Assembly: GCF_947179515.1 (NCBI RefSeq)
Contig: NC_067477.1
Coordinates: 120,174,562 to 120,238,561 of the forward strand
Length of the DNA: 64,000 nt
Origin: Apodemus sylvaticus
Taxonomy: Eukaryota > Chordata > Mammalia > Rodentia > Muridae
Reading direction: 5' to 3'
In this document: in pieces, positions 22,408 through 46,039 of the stretch
Position numbering within the stretch: position 1 is the first letter of the stretch
Layout: each line of letters starts with the position of its first letter
The notes under the pieces: model-generated
The model's input: only the letters and a program-made list of their open reading frames with translations
Told to the model about the DNA's origin: nothing
Databases searched by the model: none
Position numbers and translations under genes: made by a program

Positions 22408-22439
22408 CACTTACCCTTTGCCTGTACACTTACCCTTTC
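22408..22439 (-). promoter_or_regulatory. Two tandem minus-strand splice-donor-like motifs
   Basis: Read on the minus strand, AAAGGGTAAGTG occurs twice, 19 bases apart. Both are close to the donor consensus. They lie about 600 bases upstream of the Yipf4 promoter in the divergent direction. Use in a transcript is not shown. Confidence 0.3.
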
Positions 22440-22685
22440 GGGGCTGTTGCCTTCTTTGTGAAAGAATTCGGCCAGAGTACACTTAATCTGTAGGTGGAAA
22501 TTTACATCTTTACAAAGACCATTCTCCAGCCTCTTTATTTTGCAAATAAGTAGACTAGGCTTTGGAACGAGAAGTAATTTCGTCAACATTTTATTCAATT
22601 AATGAGTAAAGGTGGTAGAATGTTGTGGTCGGAAATGGGGGTTGAAGTCTCGAATCGAAATTTAAGTAGTTTTTGGGTGTTTGTG

Positions 22686-22822
22686 TTTTGGTTTTTGGTT
22701 TTTGTTGTTGTTGTTTTGCTTTGAGGCGGGGCCTCGGTTTCTAGACCATGCTGGCCTCGATGTCGCAATAATTCTCTTGCCTCAGCCTCTACGAGTCCCG
22801 GAAATACAAGCGTGAGCCATCA
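22686..22822 (-). mobile_element. Old B1-like SINE
   Basis: Diverged reverse B1 (CCATGCTGGCCTCGATG, GCCTCAGCCTCTACGAG). Confidence 0.6.
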
Positions 22823-23297
22823 AACGACTAACATCTCAAATTCTGTTAAACAACCACGAAGAGGATATGTTTATAAAACTGAAAAGGAAAAAAACGAAAA
22901 AGGAAGAATGAATTATTTAAACAAATAGCTGGTGAGGGCTGAACAGAGATTTCGAGGTCACTTCCGGTGCTCGGGTGGTTTCCGGAATCAACCAGGAAAC
23001 AGCCAATCATAACCTTCTCTCAGGAGCCAATAGTGGAGCAGATTACAAACAGCCAATCCAGGCGGCGCTGTCACTGTTATGGTCCTGTCAGGGTCGGGCC
23101 GTCGTGGTGCTTGGGTGCTCGCCACCAGCTAGACTCTGGTGCGACCTGGTCAGGAGCTGCAGGGTGGCCTGGTTCTTGCGTCTCCGTCCTCGCCCTAGCC
23201 CGCGCCTCCCGGCTTGCAGGCCGCCCCTTAGCAGGTCGTCCCCGAGGCCCGGGCCCAGCCGCTCCTCAGCACCTCCGCGGGCTCCGAGGCCGGCGGG

Positions 23298-36017
<12,720 letters not shown>

Positions 36018-36237
36018 TCCAAGTTGTACATGAATCAAAAGATGGTGTTGCATTTGTATTAAGCTGGGAATTCTTGCTGGAGGGATTAGAGAAAACATTA
36101 CTAGTGACATTTTATACATTCCAGATAGAGAGGCAGGCTTACAGTCTTTTTAAAACAATATTTTTTGTATTTAAGTAATTGCAGTTATCTGGGATTTTTT
36201 TGGTCAGAATTCTGAATTCTGTTCTTCATATTCCGCG

Positions 36238-36247
36238 AATAAATAAA
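36238..36247 (+). terminator. Yipf4: Proximal polyadenylation signal (double AATAAA)
   Basis: Two overlapping AATAAA hexamers about 220 bases after the stop, with GCGTTGTGTTTTTC downstream as a GU-rich element. Confidence 0.65.
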
Positions 36248-36871
36248 AAGCGTTGTGTTTTTCAGATTGTGTCAATATTCACCTGAACACTTGTGCCAAA
36301 AGCACCTGGATGGGTAATTGTGTTTCACTTGAAGTATAAATTTGACAACATCCTGAAAATCTAAAAGTGCAATTTTTTTCTTTAAAGAATTTTCTCTGGC
36401 ATCACAGATCCTGTAGATACCTATTTATATTTATACATATATATTTATGAAATAATTCTTATTCACAAAATATATTTCTGAATAGCCTAAAATTATGATA
36501 CTAAATCTGATGCTTAAACTTTCTTTAATTTGGCCATTATTATTTTTTTGTTTAAAAGTTAAAATTTGCTTTTTAATGTGTGTGTAATTTTTAAACTAAT
36601 AATTGCTGGTGTAGATTTGGTTTTTGTGTATGTGCTCTTAAGAAACAGTTTTGAATGTCTAAACATTTGATTTAAAGTTTTCTGTTTATCTTTTTGACCA
36701 AAGGAGCAAGAGATATAATGGATATGGCATTCATTAAAATCATTAATATATAGGAAAAATAATATTTATAGCATCAGTAAATATTTTTAAGTGGTACCTT
36801 TAAATCATAAAAGTTACAGGAAAGAGACTTTTGAAGTCATATGGTCTTGAACAATGTTATATGAAGTAGAA

Positions 36872-36877
36872 AATAAA
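36872..36877 (+). terminator. Yipf4: Distal polyadenylation signal AATAAA
   Basis: Hexamer followed by TGTTTTCCAGCTGTGTGTTTTG, a good GU-rich downstream element. Confidence 0.5.
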
Positions 36878-37029
36878 ATGTTTTCCAGCTGTGTGTTTTG
36901 TTTTACAATACCTTGTTCTATATTACTTGATACTTTAACAAGTATTAGATTTTTTTTCTAACAAATTTACAGTTTTTGCTAGGGGAACTATTAAGAAAAC
37001 TTATCACAGAAGTTTTTATAAATCATGGA

Positions 37030-37030
37030 T

Positions 37031-37087
<57 letters not shown>

Positions 37088-37104
37088 GTATATATATATA
37101 ATAT
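37030..37104. repeat. (TC)n(TA)n compound microsatellite
   Basis: About 12 TC units pass into TA-rich repeats (with two TATATATGTA phrases), about 130 bases beyond the distal Yipf4 polyadenylation region. Confidence 0.95.
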
Positions 37105-37837
37105 TACTTTGTAAAGTACATAAACTATTTTATCTGTATCTATAAAGTAGCAAATCTTGTTAGCAAATTATTGTATTATTCTTTCTGATATTGGCCAAAA
37201 AAGTTAACTTCTGTTCCTGATTGGTATGACATCGTCTCTGTGTGTGTTCCTTAGGTAAGACAGATCTTTTTTAAAAAACAGAAAACAAAAAAACAGGCAA
37301 AAGCCTTAAATAAATAAAACTTAGAGAACTTTTAATGATGAGAAGTAGTATAGAAATATCTCTGGCTGCAGAAGCAGCAGCAGAAGGTATGCATCTGTCA
37401 CATGAATCCCTGTGGTCATCCTTTTGTATGCGTGGATTATTTGGGTTTCTTATTTGTTCCTTTGTGGTACTGGCTCAAACCTAGCACTGAGCACATGTTA
37501 GGCAAGTGCTGTAAGGGTTAAGCACACCCCGCACCTATCAGACATGTCCAGCCTACAAATCCTGTGAGCCACACAAGACTAAGGATAGCTACAAATGCAG
37601 CTCAAATCAAAAGCATAAACTCACTCACAACATTCTGGAATCTTTTGTGCAATTGAATGTGAACCTTATAGATGATGCTCTTGTTTTACAACTTGAAAAC
37701 TTTGTTATATCTAGTTGATGTTCTTAGGTTTGACCCTAAAACTAAATTTTGGGGTCAAGATCAAATTGTAAAGTCATATTAACTGATGCAGCAAGATATT
37801 TTAGGAATATTACTAATCAATTAATTTGATTTTTTTT
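37105..37837. other. No gene seen
   Basis: AT-rich intergenic sequence downstream of Yipf4. Nothing recognised. Confidence 0.4.
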
Positions 37838-38011
37838 TAAAGATTTATTTATTATATGTAAGTACACTGTAGCTGTCTTTAGGCACACCAGAAGAGGGTG
37901 TCAGAACTCATTACAGATGGTTGTGAGCCACCATGTGGTTGCTGGGATTTGAACTCAGGACCTTCAGGAGAGCAGTCAGTGCTCTTACCTGCTGAGCCAT
38001 CTCACCAGCCC
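37838..38011 (-). mobile_element. B2 SINE
   Basis: AAAGATTTATTTATTATATG to GAGCCATCTCACCAGCCC. Confidence 0.95.
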
Positions 38012-38950
38012 TCCCTGATTTTTTAAAAATGTTATCAGTGCATATGATGAGTGATTATACCTGATTTTTTTTTTAAATGAAACAGATTCCCCCAGGAGTG
38101 AGAGAAGGTCACAGATCTGTCTAATGCCAAGCTCTGGTAGAATAAAATGGTACCAAGGTCACGTTCTTCTCAGCTTTCTATATGCTGTAGGAGCAACGTC
38201 CTCATCTGTGTACATTGGGCATATCTCTGTATTCTTGTGCATCTCTTGTGATTCTTTTATGGCAACAGCTTGTACTTTGGAAGTGATGAGAAGTCAAACA
38301 CAAGGTGCAAATGACGTGGCTTGACATTCACAGTTAAAATTTGTATGGTAAGACGGGCTCACCTCTGCGATACTATGGAATTATTTCCTCTTGTTTTCTT
38401 TGCTATTTGAAGCCTATATGCCTAGGTCACATACACTGCAAGTTCCCATATCCATGCTAACTTGATTTAAGATATATGGATACCTTGGGGACTCGTGCCC
38501 TGGTAACAAATGGGCTTATGTTACCATTGGGCTGAACTGACCACAAGCAAAAAGTAAGTATGTGGTTTCTTGCCATCTTGACTGGTACCTCTTCATGTCT
38601 TAGCTACCATTGTGGCTAGCGATGTCATCAAGATGGAAACAGCACATAGGACCATCAGGCTAGCGATAGAATGAACATGACAAAGGACATGTGACTTCAC
38701 AATCTTGGTTAATGCCACATGCCATAAACCAAAATGGCATCAGTAGAACTTGCTATTACCACTGAGCTCTCAGGAACATGCCACACTGTTTGGATTTTTA
38801 TCTTCCTAGATGTCTAGTGATATCATGGAAATGGAGGACTCCAATTACCTTGTTTGTTAACATTAAAGGTATTTTTGATATCAGATTAAGGAGGCAATAC
38901 CAGACCTTCATAGTAGGTTTAAGAAAAATTGGCAATTGTTTTGTGTGATA
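38012..38950. other. No gene seen
   Basis: Unique-looking. The open frame at 38124-38324 has no exon signals or family match. Confidence 0.35.
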
Positions 38951-39136
38951 TATTAGCTGGTTTTTTTTTCCTAAATTTATTTATTTATTTATTTATTTTT
39001 GGTTTTTTGAGACAGGGTTTCTCTGTGTAGCCCTGGCTGTCCTGGAACTCACTCTGTAGACCAGGCTGGCCTTGAACTCAGAAATCCGCCTGCCCCTGTC
39101 TCCCAAGTGCTGGGATTACTGGCTATTAGCTGGTTT
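38951..39136 (-). mobile_element. B1 SINE with target-site duplication
   Basis: Reverse B1 at 38964-39123 with a (TTTA)n tail. TATTAGCTGGTTT at 38951-38963 and 39124-39136. The B1 5' end is slightly truncated, stopping at GGGATTACTGG. Confidence 0.93.
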
Positions 39137-39900
39137 CTAAAGGAAACTTAAAGTAAGCCATATATGTGCCTCTAGCCCCCTCTGAGAAAGAGCTGATACT
39201 TTGTAATGGCTAGACTCCTGTGAATTTGCAGCATCTCAGAACCAAGTCTGGTAAAGCACAGATCTCAAGCCAGACCCAAGGACCCAAAAGAATACCAGGT
39301 GCTTTACAAGCCTCTTCCAAGCAGGCAGCAATAACAGTTGTGCAGGAGGCAGAGATGTGGGTTCCTCTGAGTCTTAGTGCTTAGTGTCTTCAAGCCTTAT
39401 TTCTGCTTGGTGTCTTCAAGCCTCTTTTCTTACTGAGATGCAGTGTTCTTTCCCTTTACTCCATGTTTCTTGACCCACTTGAGTCCTAGGTAATGTTACT
39501 TTTTTTTATTTTACAGTTAGAATGGCATGGCCTAAGGTAAAGAACAGGATGATCCCATCCATCCCTTTTCAAATTATTTGAGATGTTGCTGTTTTCTGGA
39601 TCTTTTAATCTTTAGATGATGGGCACTAAATTTAAAATGATGATGATAGTGGTGATAACAATGATGTAAAAAAACTGTTGACAGTCCATGGAGAAGATAA
39701 AGAGGATCCTCTGACCAAAAACAAAAAACAGAGAAAGGGAGAATCTTCTTCCCTTGACATCTAAGGACAACTAGGTTCCAGGAGAATGTCAGGCATCTCT
39801 GGAAATATTCTGTAACTGTAGGACATTACCTGTTCCCTTGTTCATGAATGCCATGGAGACACCACCGGGTGAATTCTAACCAATGTCCAGTCCACAGAAC
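39137..39900. other. No gene seen
   Basis: Contains a short local duplication of GTGTCTTCAAGCCT (39387-39424). No gene or repeat family assigned. Confidence 0.35.
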
Positions 39901-39901
39901 T

Positions 39902-40086
39902 TTGGGGCTAGACAGATGACTCAGCAATTAAGAGTTCTGACTGCTCTTCCAGAGATCCTGAGTTCAATTTCCTACAACCACACAGTGGCTCATAACCATC
40001 TGTAATGGTATCTGATGTCCTCTTCTGGTGTGTCTGAAGATAGCTACAGTGTACTCACACAAATAAAGTTAATAAAATCTTAAAAC
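39902..40086 (+). mobile_element. B2 SINE
   Basis: GGGGCTAGACAGATGACTCAGC to AATAAAATCTTAAAA. Confidence 0.9.
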
Positions 40087-40092
40087 AGAGTG

Positions 40093-40245
40093 AGGCAGGG
40101 CATGGTGGCGCACGCCTGTAATCCCAGTACTTGGGAGGCAGAGGCAGGCGGATTTCTGAGTTCGAGGCCAGCCTGGTCTACCGAGTGAGTTCCAGGACAG
40201 CTAGGGATACACAGAGAAACCCTGTCTCAAAAACAACAAAAAACA
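40093..40245 (+). mobile_element. B1 SINE
   Basis: GGCAGGGCATGGTGGCGCACG to CCCTGTCTCAAAAAC, directly after the B2. Confidence 0.93.
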
Positions 40246-40497
40246 GTGGAAGAAGGGTGGGTGTCAACACAGAAAACTATTCCAAGCGAAACCCCAGCCC
40301 AAAGGTATTAGAGGAGCCAGAGGTTTGTCTCAAGTCCAAGTAACTCCTGAGGTCTAGATCCTCAACTGGCCTTTGACAGCACAAAAAGATTAATTTTGAT
40401 TTGGGCCATATACATAGTCTTACACTCTTTATAGGAAAGTATAGCAACAAAAACCTTAAAATTTATTGGTTTGTTTAGTGATCCTGATCAGCTTTTT

Positions 40498-40629
40498 GAC
40501 ACAAGGTCTTATGTATCCCTGACTGACCTAGATCTTACTGTGTAGTCTAGGCTAGCCTTGAATTTGCTGAAATGTTTAGCCTTCACCTTCCAAGTTCTAG
40601 GATTAAAGGAATGCATTTCCATGCCCAGC
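40498..40629 (-). mobile_element. Old B1 SINE
   Basis: Diverged reverse B1 ending CATTTCCATGCCCAGC. Confidence 0.7.
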
Positions 40630-40741
40630 ATAATTTTCCTGATAAGGAAAATGATGCCCAGATATAAGACTTCAGACTTTAGGCCACTACAGTACCTATT
40701 TATAGTCTTGAGAGATCGGCTTACTGTTGCTTTAAACAAAC

Positions 40742-40950
40742 GTGGCTGGAGAGATGTGTGAACAGCACTTGCTCTTGAGAAGAACAAGTTCAGCTCCCAG
40801 TACCCACAGAGTGGTTCATAGCATCTGTAACTCTAGTTCAAGAGGATCTGCAAACCTCTTCTGACCTCCTTGGGCATCACAGGTGCTGGAGCACATACAT
40901 ATATACAGGCAAATACAGACACAAAACTAAAATCAATAAATATTGTTTTA
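40742..40950 (+). mobile_element. B3 SINE
   Basis: GTGGCTGGAGAGATGTGTGAAC to AAAATCAATAAATATTG. Confidence 0.85.
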
Positions 40951-41207
40951 ACCAAAAATTTCAACCTAAAGTTTCTCTTCCTATCTGGAAGTTATATGCG
41001 AGGAACCTCACACTAATCCTAGTCACTCTAACTACTTTTAAAGAATCTGAAAGCCGATCCTGGGTTTATGGGATTAAGGTGTGTGTCTCCCCCACCCCCA
41101 ACAGGAAGTTAGCCCAGCAAAGGCTAAAATTTCCTGAACCTCCCCTTTGTGTCAATTAACCAATTACATCAGAGTGTGAAGTTAAGCTCTACCAATGATA
41201 TGAGATA

Positions 41208-41366
41208 ACCGGACACTGGTGACACAAGCCTGTAATCCCAACACTCTGCGAGACAGAGGCAGGTGGATTTCTGAGTTCCAGGCCAGCCTGGTCTACAGAG
41301 TGAGTTCCAGGACAGCCAGGGCTACACAGAGAAACCCTGTCTCGAAAAAACCAAAACAAAAGAAAA
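41208..41366 (+). mobile_element. B1 SINE
   Basis: CCGGACACTGGTGACACAAGCC to CCCTGTCTCGAAAAAACC. ATGAGATA appears on both sides as a short duplication. Confidence 0.92.
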
Positions 41367-41589
41367 GAGATGAGATACAGTACCTAACTACTTTGTAGGG
41401 TAAAAAATGTGTTCTTGGCCAAGTCTTGATCTTGGTTCTGGCACAAACTTTTTGCAAAAATATTGCCTTGCTGAGCTACTTTTGCTTGGTTAGTGTACTC
41501 CTTTGTGCATTAAGATGATTCTTGGTTTCAAACATTTTAGGGGTTTCCTATCCCTTTGTATTTTGTAAGAATAGTTGGTTTTAGAGGGG

Positions 41590-41870
41590 ACCGAGAGATA
41601 GGTTGTTTAGCAAGCATGAAGTCATGAGTTTGAATGCCCACCACTTATGTAAAAAGCCAGGTGTAGCTGTATAGAGATCAGTAGCCACAGCACTGAAGGG
41701 GCCAAAGGCAGGAATTGCTAAGATTTGCTGTTTGCCAATCTGGTTCCAAGTTAAATAAGAGACCTTATCTCAAGGACTAAGGCAATAAATGATAGAGTAG
41801 GGCCCCTGATATCTTCCACTTGCACAAGCAAGCACACATGACCTCACATGTGCATGCAAATGGTTAGCAT
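41590..41870 (+). mobile_element. Long B3-like composite SINE
   Basis: GACCGAGAGATAGGTTG head and a ACTTGCACAAGCAAGCACAC end, with a B4-like middle (AAGCCAGGTGTAGCTG). The same architecture recurs at 47655-47955. Confidence 0.55.
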
Positions 41871-42389
41871 TAATATCCATTTTTTCATCGTATCATTTCC
41901 ACAATTCAAAGTCTTAGCTGGACATCATGGCACATGCATGTAACCCCAGCAACGGAGGGGCAAGCAGGAAAGTCAGCCTCTACAAAGCAAGTCCATAGCT
42001 AACCAGTCTCAAAGCAACATAAAAGAACATATGTCCCACTGTGTTCTGCATACTTCTTTTTGCTTGGCAAACCCTTCCATATTAATACTTATGCACAAAA
42101 TAAATTCACCTATCTTCTCAATTAAATCTGTTTGCAAATCATTCTTACTATTTTGCTCAATCAGAGCAACATACTTAGGAGTAAGACAAAAGTTCTCTGG
42201 GCAGATTGTACTAAAGTTATTCCAATATCAACCATTTAATTAATTGATTCATTTACCTATTTATTGATTAAGAATATTCCTAGGGTTTTGCACATATGAG
42301 GTACTTGTGCCACTATATTCTGAACCCTAAAGGATTTCTGCATTATTTTTTAAAGAAATGTGTTCCTTTTACTCTGTCTAGAAATCCAG

Positions 42390-42670
42390 TCTGGACCAGG
42401 CATGTAGTTCATTGGGTGGAATGCTTGCTTAGAACACATGAATAGGTATGGTGGCCAGCATCACATAGAACAGGCATGGTAGTTCATACGTGTAAGAAGA
42501 TCAGAAAGCCCAAGGTTGGAGGATGGATGGTTGGCTCTGTAGTTGAGACCTCTGGCTTCTCTTGGAGAGAACTCAGGTTTGATTCCCAGCCATTCCAGGG
42601 AATCTAAAGCCCTCTTCTGGTCTCCTTGGGCACTGCACACGTGTGATGCCTACGCACTCAAGTTTAGGTA
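42390..42670 (+). mobile_element. B4 fragment and B3 SINE
   Basis: 42390-42510 ID/B4-like (TAGTTCATTGGGTGGAATGC); 42520-42665 B3-like (GTTGGCTCTGTAGTTGAG). Confidence 0.6.
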
Positions 42671-42880
42671 TTTAGTCTGAGGTCTTGTCTCAAAAAATAA
42701 ATATCCACAATCTTCTTCATTTTCTAGTTTAATACCAATCTCCTTGCTTTACATGAGTACTTTCAAGTTCGAGCCACAAAAGAATATAGAGTGTCAGGTT
42801 AGCCTGAGGTGAATTCTGATCATGTCCAGTAGATTGTCAGGCAGGATCAACAGAAGTCTATTTCCATTAAGGCCTAGAAA

Positions 42881-42884
42881 TCCT

Positions 42885-42931
<47 letters not shown>

Positions 42932-43075
42932 TGTGTTTATTTTTGGTTTTTCATGACAGGTTTTCTCTGTGTAGCCCTGTCTGTCCTGGAGCTCACTCTG
43001 GCCTCCAACTCAGAAATCTGCCTGCCTCTGCCTCCCAAGTGCTGGAATTAAAGGCATGCACCACCACTGCCCAGC
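42881..43075 (-). mobile_element. B1 SINE with (TTTA)n tail
   Basis: About 14 TTTA units (42881-42935) lead into a reverse B1 with an internal deletion in the GTAGACCAGG region. Confidence 0.9.
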
Positions 43076-43125
43076 ATAAAGGCTTTTTCTTAACCTTATT
43101 TTTCAAAGATAATGTCTTTCTATTT

Positions 43126-43126
<1 letters not shown>

Positions 43127-43173
<47 letters not shown>

Positions 43174-43182
43174 TGTGTATGA
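43127..43182. repeat. (GT)n microsatellite
   Basis: About 20 GT units, with two interruptions, leading into a reverse B3. Confidence 0.95.
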
Positions 43183-43337
43183 GTGTATGCCATGTGTGGG
43201 ATGCCCACCAAGACCAGGAGAGATTATCTAATACCTTTGGATTTACAGGCAGTTGAAGCCACCATGGGGGTGCTAGGAATTGAACGTGGATCTTCTAGAA
43301 AAGCAGTAAGTGTCCCCCACCATTGATCCCTCTCTTC
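43176..43337 (-). mobile_element. B3 SINE
   Basis: ACAGGCAGTTGAAGCCACC and GGAATTGAACGTGGATC. Confidence 0.7.
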
Positions 43338-43599
43338 ATTCCCCTCCTTAACAGTTTTAATTTTTAAATATGGTCTTGTCTGGAGCAAGAGTACTTACTC
43401 AGCCTTGCTGCCAAGTTACATAATTTCTCCTAAACCTCCACACTTAATAGTAATTGTATATACAATATAGACTATGAGAATGATAAAAGTAAGTCACAGG
43501 TTAAGGGTGCTTGCTGCTTTGCAGAGGACTGGCCTTGTCTACACAGCAAGTTCCAAGCTAGCAAGAGCTATGCAGTAAGAGCTTGTCTCAAAAACAAAA

Positions 43600-44390
43600 C
43601 AAAAATAAAACACTTTAAAAATACATGTAAAAGAATTTAGAATGCTGCCTGGCACACAATAAGAAGTATATGTGTATTTTCTGTTGTAGAGTGGAAGCCA
43701 AGCTTAACTGAGGTTATTGGAAGACAAGAATTAAAAACAACAAAAAAAAATTGATAGTGTTTCCCCTAGATTTGTCACAAGGCTTGTGGTAGTTTAGTGT
43801 CTCATGGTCCCTGACTTTTTTTTAATTTGAAAGAATCTAAAAGTATAGAATTTTAAACTGGACAGTAAAAACAAAAAAACAGCTTTTTATTTAAAAAGAG
43901 TAGAAAGATTTTGTAGGCACATCATAAGCAAGCCATGGCTAGCTCCAGTGGGATCCTAAGAGCTTAGATTTCACATACTTATTGGCCATGTGTGGTCCAA
44001 GATACAACTCCCAGAGCCTAAAATATAGAGATGTGTTTGTTCTGCTATTCATAAGCTAGTTGAAAATGCTGCTCCACTGTGATTCTCACAGCTCTATTAT
44101 CCTGAGAACCAGATTCCTCCATGGCTTGCATTTCTCAACAGCATGCTAGACAAACTCATCACATAAACAGATGATGTTGACACAGTAGTAATAAACTTTA
44201 GTTCTTTAAGACATCAGCTTTGCAGTGATTCTCATTCTTGCCCTGACCCCCACACCTCGAGGGGACACTCTCAGTATCCGAAGACATTGTCACAAATACT
44301 GTGTATGTTAGGGGTGGTGGTGTTGGCATCTAGTGGTAGAAACCAGGAATGGTGTTAAATCTTCTAAGCCCAAGGATGTATATAGCTATG
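43600..44390. other. No gene seen
   Basis: B1 3' scrap at 43530-43610, then AT-rich sequence with no recognisable feature. Confidence 0.35.
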
Positions 44391-44394
44391 GCGG

Positions 44395-44752
44395 TTGTCT
44401 TACTTGGGGTTTCATTGCTGTGAAGTGATGCCATGACCACTACAATTCTTATAAAGGAAAATATTTAATTGAGACTGGCTTACAGTTTCAGAGGCTTATC
44501 CATCATCATCATGGTGGGGAACATGGTGGCATTAAGGAGAAGAAGGAGCTGAGAGTTCTAGAACTTAATCCACAGGTAGCAACAGGAGACCAAGTACCAC
44601 ACTATGTGTAGTTAAGCATATGAGCCCTCAAAGCCCGCCTCCACAATGATACACTTCCTCTAACAAGGCCACACCTCCTGACAGTGACACTCCCTGTGGG
44701 CCAAGATTTCAAACAGTCTAAGGGGACCAAACCTATGCAAACCAAGATCACT
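44395..44752 (-). mobile_element. Interspersed rodent repeat (family not named)
   Basis: Holds the abundant rodent phrases TCATTGCTGTGAAGTGATGCC, GGCTTACAGTTTCAGAGG and AAGGCCACACCTCCTGACAG. Orientation is inferred from the similar pieces elsewhere. Confidence 0.5.
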
Positions 44753-45012
44753 TGCTTACCTAGCATGTGGAAGGCTGTAGTTCTGTCTTCTATGTGGCAA
44801 ATAAACCCCATGCAGTACACAATTATGACTCCTCCCTCACCAGCTATCTATTCTGACAGGTCAACAGTGACAAAGTTAAGAAACCATACACTAAATAAGC
44901 ATGATTTAAATTGGCTAGTAAGAGACTAGGTATGTAGTTTACTTGGTAGTGTTCATATAGCATGCAAGAAATAAAGCTCTGAATTTAATTCCTAATGTGG
45001 TATAAAACTTGT

Positions 45013-45180
45013 GGGGACTGGAGAAATAGCTTAGCTGTACAGCAGGTGAATGGTGCTTTTTGAGCAGTTACGAGGACCAGAGTTTGGATCCCAGTACACA
45101 TGTAGGAAACTGGGTGTTCTTGCACAAACGTAGCCCCAATGGGGCAGAGACAGAATCACTGATGCTTGCTGTCCCCTGTG
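45013..45180 (+). mobile_element. B2/B3 SINE
   Basis: GGGGACTGGAGAAATAGCTTAGC head, diverged. Confidence 0.6.
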
Positions 45181-45199
45181 TCAAGAAACGAAGAGCCCT

Positions 45200-45400
45200 G
45201 CCAGGGCAGTGGTGGCACACACCTGTAATCCCAGCACTTGGGAGGCAGAGGCAGGCAGATTTCTGAGTTCGAGGCCAGCCTGGTCTACAGAGTGAGTTCA
45301 AGGACAGCCAGAGTTAAACAGAGAGACCCTGTCTCAGAAAAAAAAAACAAAAAACAAAAAACAAAAACAAAAAAAAAAACAAATCCAGAAAACAAAAAAA
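45200..45400 (+). mobile_element. B1 SINE with long A-rich tail
   Basis: GCCAGGGCAGTGGTGGCACAC to CCCTGTCTCAG, then about 55 bases of CAAAA-rich tail. Confidence 0.93.
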
Positions 45401-45510
45401 ACCAAAGAGGTAGAGGCAGGAGAACCAGAAATTCAGTGTCATTCTATTTATATAGTGAGTTTGAGGCCATCATTGACTATAAGAGATGTGGTGTCAATGA
45501 TCAATAAATA

Positions 45511-45712
45511 GGGGCTAGAGACATGGCTCAATAGTTTTCCTTCCATTAGACCTAGGTTCAATTTCCAGTATCCATAATGGCGGCTCATGACTTTATAACT
45601 CCATTTCCAGGAGACCCAACACCTTCTTGCCTCTGTAGGTATTAGGCATGCACATGGTGCACAGACATACATGCAGACAAAACAATCATACACATAAATA
45701 AAATTTAAAAAT
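45511..45712 (+). mobile_element. B3 SINE
   Basis: GGGGCTAGAGACATGGCTCAATAG to CACATAAATAAAATTTAAA. Confidence 0.85.
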
Positions 45713-45720
45713 AAATGTGT

Positions 45721-46008
45721 GGACTGTGGTGGTACATGCCTTTAATCCCAGCACTTGGGAGGCAGAGGTAGGTAGAGGTTTGAGGCTAGCCTGGTCTACA
45801 GAGTGATTTCTAGGATAGCCATGGTTACATATAGAAGCCCTGTCTTAAAAATAGCAACAAAAAGCCAGGCGGTGGTGGTGCATGCCTGTAATCCCAGCAC
45901 TCTGGGAGGCAGAGGCAGGCAGATTTCTGAGTTTCAGGCCAGCCTGGTCTACAGAGTGTGTTCCAGGACAGCCAGGGCTGTACAGAGAAACCCTGTCTCA
46001 AAAACACC

Positions 46009-46035
<27 letters not shown>
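45721..46035 (+). mobile_element. Two B1 SINEs in tandem
   Basis: 45721-45862 (older) and 45863-46035 (near consensus, starting AGCCAGGCGGTGGTGGTGC, with a 29-base A-run). The second inserted into the tail of the first. Confidence 0.93.

Positions 46036-46039
<4 letters not shown>

Larger units (their letters stand above)
36018..36900 (+). other. Yipf4: Yipf4 3' UTR (extent inferred)
   Basis: AT-rich, free of SINEs, unlike its surroundings. Overlapping AATAAA signals stand at 36238-36247 and another at 36872-36877 followed by a GT-rich stretch. A short and a long 3' UTR are likely. Confidence 0.65.

Noticed and set aside
38124..38324. 66-codon open frame in SINE-free sequence after Yipf4
   Set aside because: No splice sites, promoter or family resemblance. 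The length is expected by chance over this distance.
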